From an uncultured Pseudomonadota bacterium (GTDB lineage Bacteria > Myxococcota_A > UBA796 > GCA-2862545): a stretch of 12,016 bases of DNA. The position numbers were made by a program, and so were the translations under genes. The notes under the pieces were generated by a model. That model was not told the DNA's origin. It made no database searches and was given only the letters and a program-made list of their open reading frames with translations. The first letter of the stretch is position 1; each line of letters begins with the position of its first letter. This document shows positions 6,987 through 12,016 of the stretch, in pieces. The stretch spans positions 1-12,016 of the forward strand of contig CALATR010000365.1 of the NCBI GenBank assembly GCA_937891875.1, in the 5' to 3' direction.

Positions 6987-7968
6987 GCGACGCCTTCGAG
7001 AGCTTGATCGGTGGGTGCGCGGCGATGGAGCGGCTGCGTGACCGGGCCCGCCGGATCGCCGAGACGCCGCTTCCGGTGCTGATCAAGGGCGAGACGGGCA
7101 CCGGCAAGGAGGTGCTCGCCCGGGCCGTGCACGACGCATCCGGCCGCCGGGGGGCCTTCGTCGCGGTCGACTGCGCCGCCCTGACCCCGAGCCTGGTCGA
7201 GAGCGAGCTGTTCGGCCACGTCCGCGGGGCGTTCACCGGGGCTGCCCGCGACCGGGACGGCCTCGTCGCTGCGGCCCGGGACGGCACCCTGTTCCTCGAC
7301 GAGATCGCCGAGCTCCCCCGCGCCCTGCAGACCCGCCTGCTGCGCCTCGTGCAGGAGGGCACCTGGCGACCGGTCGGCGCCGACGCCCACGAACGCGCCG
7401 ACGTGCGCATCGTCGCCGCCACCTGGAAGGACCTGCAGGGCGAGGTGCGCGAGGGCCGCTTCCGCGAAGACCTGTACCACCGCCTCGCCGTCGTCGAGCT
7501 CGAGCTGCCGGCCCTGCGCGACCGCGGCGAGGACGTGCGCCTGCTCGCCGAGCACTTCCTGCACACCGAGTCCAAGCGCCTCGGCCGCACGCCGCCCAAG
7601 CTGTCCCACCGCCTGTTCAATCACCTCGACAAGCTCTCCTGGCCGGGCAACGTCCGCGAGCTGCGCCACGCCATGGCCTACCTGGCGGTGGTGCCCCAGG
7701 GTGCCCGCGTCGACATCGACGACTTGCCCCCGCGCCTGCGCCGCCTCACCGCGGCCCCCGTGCTCGGACCCGACGTGCGCACCGACCTGCCGTACCTGGA
7801 GGCGCGCCGCGTGTGGTTGGATGCCTTTCAGGCCCGCTACGTCCAGGCTCTCTTGGACGAACACGGCGGTAACGTGTCCGCCGCCGCGCGCGCGGCAGGG
7901 CTCGACCGCCGCACCATCCAGCGCATCCGCGGCCGCCTCCTCGACGCCGACGGACAGGACGACGACTG

Positions 7969-7969
<1 letters not shown>
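6983..7969 (+). CDS. Sigma-54-dependent activator without sensory domain
   Basis: This 328-residue bacterial enhancer-binding protein starts almost directly at its AAA+ domain. It has Walker A GETGTGKE (36-43), the sigma-54-contacting loop GAFTGA (82-87), Walker B TLFLDEI (102-108), the arginine-finger region REDLYHRLAVVELELP and WPGNVREL (220-227). A Fis-type helix-turn-helix closes the protein (NVSAAARAAGLDRRTIQR, 297-314). It should remodel the closed sigma-54 RNA polymerase complex using ATP. No receiver, PAS, GAF or FHA domain precedes the ATPase, so its activity must be constitutive, partner-dependent or controlled by expression. At the sensor-I strand the usual AATNRDL reads AATWKDL (145-151), putting Trp148 where Asn is almost invariant. 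The GTG at 6983 overlaps the previous stop (GTGA). The stop shares one base with the next ATG (TGATG), so the two activators are translationally coupled. Confidence 0.93.
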
Positions 7970-9324
<1,355 letters not shown>

Positions 9325-9338
9325 TCAGGCGCTCTGTG

Positions 9339-9373
9339 CCGCGTTGACTGCATCGCAGACGCGGTGCTACGGT
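9339..9373 (+). promoter_or_regulatory. Sigma-70-type promoter overlapping an inverted repeat
   Basis: TTGACT (9344-9349) matches five of six -35 bases and is followed after an 18-bp spacer by TACGGT (9368-9373), a weak -10. It lies 37 bp before the ATG of the coiled-coil gene. The -35 sits in an imperfect dyad: CCGCGT (9339-9344) pairs with ACGCGG (9359-9364), and CTGC (9348-9351) with GCAG (9355-9358), with TGA bulged. The dyad could be an operator or the 3' hairpin of the upstream operon; no T-run follows it. Confidence 0.45.
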
Positions 9374-9410
9374 CCGGTCGACCCGTGCCGTGCGCGGGAG
9401 CGGAGGTTTC

Positions 9411-9761
9411 ATGTCGTCGGATGCCGACCGACTCCAGGAGCTGCATGCCGACCTCGAGGCAGCCCTCGAAGAGCGGATCACGCAGCTGTTGTCCACGGTG
9501 AAGGCCGCCCAGATGGTCTCTGCGAGCATCGCAGCGACCAACGCCGACATCCATCGGAACGAGCACCTCAAGTCGTCGTTGGAGGCCGAGCTCGCCCCGC
9601 TGCAGAAGCAGAAGAAGGGCCTGGAGTCGGACAACACGAAGCTCCAGAAGAAGGCCGATCAGCTCAAGCAGCAGATCGAGTCGCTGCGTGAGCAGCGCAA
9701 GGAGCTCGTGGGCCAGGTCAAGGGGCTCGCCGCGCAGGCCAAGTCGGCCGGCAAGGGGTAG
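9411..9761 (+). CDS. Small coiled-coil protein of unknown function
   Basis: This 116-residue protein is almost entirely predicted alpha-helix. Heptad-like Leu spacing and high Lys/Glu/Gln content run from about residue 5 to 108 (for example LQKKADQLKQQIESLREQRK). There is no signal peptide, membrane helix or cysteine, so it should be a cytoplasmic dimer or oligomer. The start is fixed by a strong GGAGG four to five nt before the ATG at 9411; an in-frame ATG at 9390 has no such site. Only two bases separate its stop from the next gene's GTG, so it forms a two-gene unit with the TPR protein, and a physical partnership is a reasonable guess. I recognise no specific family; generic coiled-coil similarity would be uninformative. 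Confidence 0.8.
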   Translation: MSSDADRLQELHADLEAALEERITQLLSTVKAAQMVSASIAATNADIHRNEHLKSSLEAELAPLQKQKKGLESDNTKLQKKADQLKQQIESLREQRKELVGQVKGLAAQAKSAGKG

Positions 9762-9763
9762 CC

Positions 9764-11845
9764 GTGCAGCTCGGCGACGATGAGATCTTCACTGCGGTCG
9801 AGGAGCTGGACGCCACCCTGGCCGCGGCCCGGGCCGCGCTCGAGACGCTGGCAGCCTCGCACCTGTCCTTCGCGGCCCAGCTGCGCGTGCACAAGGCCTC
9901 GACCGAGCGCGCCCGCGCCTGGTTCGCCGAGAATGCAGGCGAGGCGATGGCCAGCTGGCGCCGTCCCCTGGCCGGCCTGGTGGGCGGACGTCCGGACGAG
10001 ACGGACGAGATCCTGCGCCACACCCTGGGCAGCGCGTCGATCCCCATCGACGTCGGTCCCGAGGGCGGCGACGCCACCGACGGTCTGCTCTCCGCGGACG
10101 GGCTCGGGGTCGAGGGTCTGAACCTCTCGGCGGACCTGGACGATGACCTCGTCGACGTCGACAGCCTCGTGCAGTTCACGGACGAGGACGAGATCATCGC
10201 CACCACGGCGGAGACGACGGACGAGTCCGACGAGGAACCCGACCTCGTCGAGGTGGAGGTCGAGCTCGAAGAGGCCGGAGACGAGGCGGAGGACGACGGC
10301 CTGGTCGAGGCCTCGGATGCGCTGGTCGAGTTCGAGGAGCTCGACGCCGAGTCGGGTCTCGTCGACGACGACGAGGACTTCGTGGACAGCGAGGAGGACG
10401 ACTCCGCCCGCTACGTGGTCTACGAGGAGTCCGGCGAGGAGCCCGAGGAGGTCCTCATCGGCCTCGACGAAGCCGACAGCATGGGCGACGACCCGCTGCT
10501 GTCCGGCGACGACTTCGGCGGCGTGGCCGAGGAGTCACCCGGCGACCCCGACTCTGGCGCGGACATGAGCCAGCTGGTCGACTTCACCGAGGCGGACGAC
10601 CTCGTCACCCTGGGCGGCGAGGACGACTCCTTCGCGCTCGAGGAGGACGTGCCGTCCATCGAGCCCGAGGAGGACGACGACCTGCCCCGCGAGGACACCG
10701 AGGACGTCACCGGGGACAGCACCCTGGTCGCCGACCTCGAGAGCCTCGTGCGACTCAAGGACATGATCGCCGAGGACGACGGCTCCGGCGCGGCCCACGG
10801 CGGCGAGCGCGAAGTGCACCGTCCCGAGCCCCGCGCCACCGACCCGGTGCGGGTCACGACCACCCTCACGGATGACGACCTGAATCAGCTCGGCTTCGCG
10901 TCGACGGATCAGCTGGTCGCGCCCGAGGGTGCGGACGCCGACCCACACTCGGAGACGGACAGCCGCCCGGCGATCCGCGTTGGAACTCCAGAACCGGCCA
11001 GCCACACCAAGGCTCCCGCGCGGGGGGACGACGACGGCCAGAGCTACGGCGCCCCCGGCAGCGCCGAGGTCGACCTGGGCGCCCTGCCCACCATCCGCGA
11101 CCAGCAGCCCGGCAGCTCCCGGCCCTCGGCCGCGGCGATCCGCATCGACCCGAGCGGCGGCGGACGCGCGGTCATGGCCCCTCCCGAGGAGGAGGCCCTG
11201 GCGCTCGGCGGCGCACCGGACGACGAGGACGATGAGGTCGAGGACGACTTCGGCGACGGTGGGCTGTCCCTCGCGGTCGAGGAGTACGAGGTCGTCGAGG
11301 ACGAAGAGGACGAAGTGGCCGACCTGCTGGGGGCGAAGGACGACGCGACGCCCCCGCCCGCGCCGATGCCGACCCTGTCCGCCGACCAGCAGACGGCCCT
11401 GCTCCGCCAGGCCGACGCCGCGTACGACCGCGGAGAGCTGCCGGTCGCCGCGGACCTGTACTCGGATCTGCTGGACTTCAACCCGGACAACGGGCGCGCC
11501 GCCCTGGGCCGCGGTCGGGTCTACCTGGACCTGGGCGACTACGCCCGGGCGATGAGCGACTTCACGGTCGCCGAGGACATCCTCGCAGACGAGCCCGACG
11601 TGCACGCAGCCATCGGCGAGCTCTACTACGCCCGCAAGGACTACCAGCGCGCCATCGACTACTTCGACGAGGCGCTGAAGCTGAACGACCGCCACGCGAT
11701 GGCGTGGTGCCGCCGCGGCATCGCCCACTACTACCGCAAGGACTACGATCAGGCGTACCAGGACCTGGTCAAGGCCCAGAAGCTCGACGACAGCATCCCG
11801 AACATCCGGACCTACATCGGGATGGTCAAGAAGAAGCGGAAGTAG
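9764..11845 (+). CDS. Highly acidic protein with C-terminal TPR repeats
   Basis: This 693-residue protein has three parts. The N-terminal ~90 residues are helical (AVEELDATLAAARAALETL, 11-29) with a basic/Trp-containing end. A long low-complexity segment (about 95-540) is very rich in Asp and Glu and is probably disordered. It carries recurring short motifs of the form LV-x-F-x-E/D: LVQFTDED (135-142), LVEFEELD (187-194) and LVDFTEADD (271-279). The C-terminal 155 residues form four TPR repeats (about 544-679), with typical Ala/Gly/Tyr spacing such as IGELYYARKDYQRAIDYFDEAL, split here only by helix turns. The tail is basic (KKKRK). No signal peptide or membrane helix is visible, so it is likely a cytoplasmic scaffold binding partners through TPRs. 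GTG at 9764 follows an AAGGGG ribosome binding site overlapping the end of the coiled-coil gene. The exact function is unknown. Confidence 0.88.
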   Translation: MQLGDDEIFTAVEELDATLAAARAALETLAASHLSFAAQLRVHKASTERARAWFAENAGEAMASWRRPLAGLVGGRPDETDEILRHTLGSASIPIDVGPEGGDATDGLLSADGLGVEGLNLSADLDDDLVDVDSLVQFTDEDEIIATTAETTDESDEEPDLVEVEVELEEAGDEAEDDGLVEASDALVEFEELDAESGLVDDDEDFVDSEEDDSARYVVYEESGEEPEEVLIGLDEADSMGDDPLLSGDDFGGVAEESPGDPDSGADMSQLVDFTEADDLVTLGGEDDSFALEEDVPSIEPEEDDDLPREDTEDVTGDSTLVADLESLVRLKDMIAEDDGSGAAHGGEREVHRPEPRATDPVRVTTTLTDDDLNQLGFASTDQLVAPEGADADPHSETDSRPAIRVGTPEPASHTKAPARGDDDGQSYGAPGSAEVDLGALPTIRDQQPGSSRPSAAAIRIDPSGGGRAVMAPPEEEALALGGAPDDEDDEVEDDFGDGGLSLAVEEYEVVEDEEDEVADLLGAKDDATPPPAPMPTLSADQQTALLRQADAAYDRGELPVAADLYSDLLDFNPDNGRAALGRGRVYLDLGDYARAMSDFTVAEDILADEPDVHAAIGELYYARKDYQRAIDYFDEALKLNDRHAMAWCRRGIAHYYRKDYDQAYQDLVKAQKLDDSIPNIRTYIGMVKKKRK

Positions 11846-11870
11846 CTGAGAGCGTGGCGGGTACCCGCTG

Positions 11871-11894
11871 GCCCGCAGCCGTGGTGCTGCGGGC
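11871..11894 (+). terminator. Hairpin 26 bp after the TPR gene, possible terminator
   Basis: GCCCGCAGC (11871-11879) and GCTGCGGGC (11886-11894) form a perfect 9-bp, GC-rich stem with a 6-nt loop. The position after the last gene of the unit suits a terminator. No T-run follows, and the right arm belongs to a core repeated twice more downstream, so it may instead be part of a repeat family. Confidence 0.4.
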
Positions 11895-11902
11895 GCGGGG
11901 AT

Positions 11903-11933
11903 GCTCGCGGGCGGTCGTGGTGCTGCGGGCGGG
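11903..11933 (+). repeat. Intergenic direct repeat, copy A (31 bp)
   Basis: It matches 11959-11989 at 30 of 31 positions (G/A difference at position 11). The start-to-start distance is 56 bp. The core CGTGGTGCTGCGGGCG also occurs at 11880-11895, so there are three core copies in about 110 bp. Confidence 0.75.
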
Positions 11934-11958
11934 TTGGGGGAGAGGAGGGGCGAGTGCC

Positions 11959-11989
11959 GCTCGCGGGCAGTCGTGGTGCTGCGGGCGGG
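11959..11989 (+). repeat. Intergenic direct repeat, copy B (31 bp)
   Basis: This is the second near-identical copy of the 31-bp element at 11903-11933, with one mismatch. The bases after it differ from those after copy A, so the repeat is bounded rather than part of a longer tandem duplication. Confidence 0.75.
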
Positions 11990-12016
11990 ATGGCGAGAGT
12001 GGCGGCCCGGTCTCCA

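Larger units (their letters stand above)
11846..12016. other. Non-coding tail with repeats and hairpin
   Basis: No convincing gene is seen after the TPR protein. The stretch holds a GCGGGTACCCGC palindrome (11857-11868), a terminator-like hairpin and three copies of a GTGGTGCTGCGGGCG core. A GTG at 11954 behind GGAGGGG is open to the window edge, but it runs through a repeat copy and is not supported. Confidence 0.5.

Noticed and set aside
10535..11728. 397-codon minus-strand frame opposite the acidic TPR gene
   Set aside because: Val/Gly/Ala/Arg-rich translation mirrors the GAC/GAG codons of the real gene; the plus strand ends in clear TPRs.
11880..11987. Repeat cores as a CRISPR array
   Set aside because: Spacing is irregular (36 and 56 bp), copies are few and unequal in length, and no cas gene is near.
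11954..12016. GTG behind GGAGGGG, open to the window edge
   Set aside because: Only 21 codons are visible and they run through a 31-bp repeat copy; there is no protein signal.

Overview
The window is very GC-rich (roughly 70%), with strong G/C preference at third codon positions. It carries a kinase-like membrane protein, an RpoH-type sigma factor, two sigma-54 activators (one with an FHA domain) and a very acidic TPR protein. This mix fits a Myxococcota-like or other former deltaproteobacterial genome. That placement is inferred from gene content only; there is no rRNA or other direct taxonomic marker. I see no tRNA, rRNA, CRISPR array, transposase or phage gene.

Layout. (1) Positions 1-1751, minus strand, 3' end outside the window: a membrane-anchored protein with a Ser/Thr-kinase fold whose catalytic residues are all replaced. 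(2) Divergent from it, plus strand: an inositol-monophosphatase-family enzyme (1817-2650), then an RpoH-like sigma factor (2697-3755). (3) Convergent with the sigma gene, minus strand: an AAA/STAND-like protein that has lost its Walker motifs (3857-4909). A possible 31-residue ORF (3739-3834) follows it and overlaps the end of the sigma gene in antisense. (4) Divergent from the ATPase-like gene across only 38 bp: a tightly packed four-gene operon (4948-9324). It encodes a 552-residue winged-helix protein of unknown role, a gamma-glutamylcyclotransferase-like protein, a sigma-54 activator with no sensory domain and an FHA-domain sigma-54 activator. All three junctions overlap (GTGA, GTGA, TGATG). 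(5) After an 87-bp gap with a plausible promoter inside a dyad: a two-gene unit of a small coiled-coil protein (9411-9761) and a 693-residue acidic TPR protein (9764-11845). (6) The last 171 bp is non-coding, with a perfect 9-bp hairpin and a near-identical 31-bp direct repeat.

How it may work together. The most distinctive unit is the four-gene operon. Its two adjacent activators both keep the GAFTGA loop needed to contact sigma-54, but only one has an input domain (FHA, binding phosphothreonine). The other has an unusual Trp at the conserved sensor-I Asn position. That suggests a pair acting together or in a hierarchy, but this is inference. The FHA domain implies a Ser/Thr kinase partner; the only kinase-like protein here is predicted to be catalytically dead. 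The window therefore holds two degenerate signalling proteins (pseudokinase and pseudo-ATPase) beside intact regulators.
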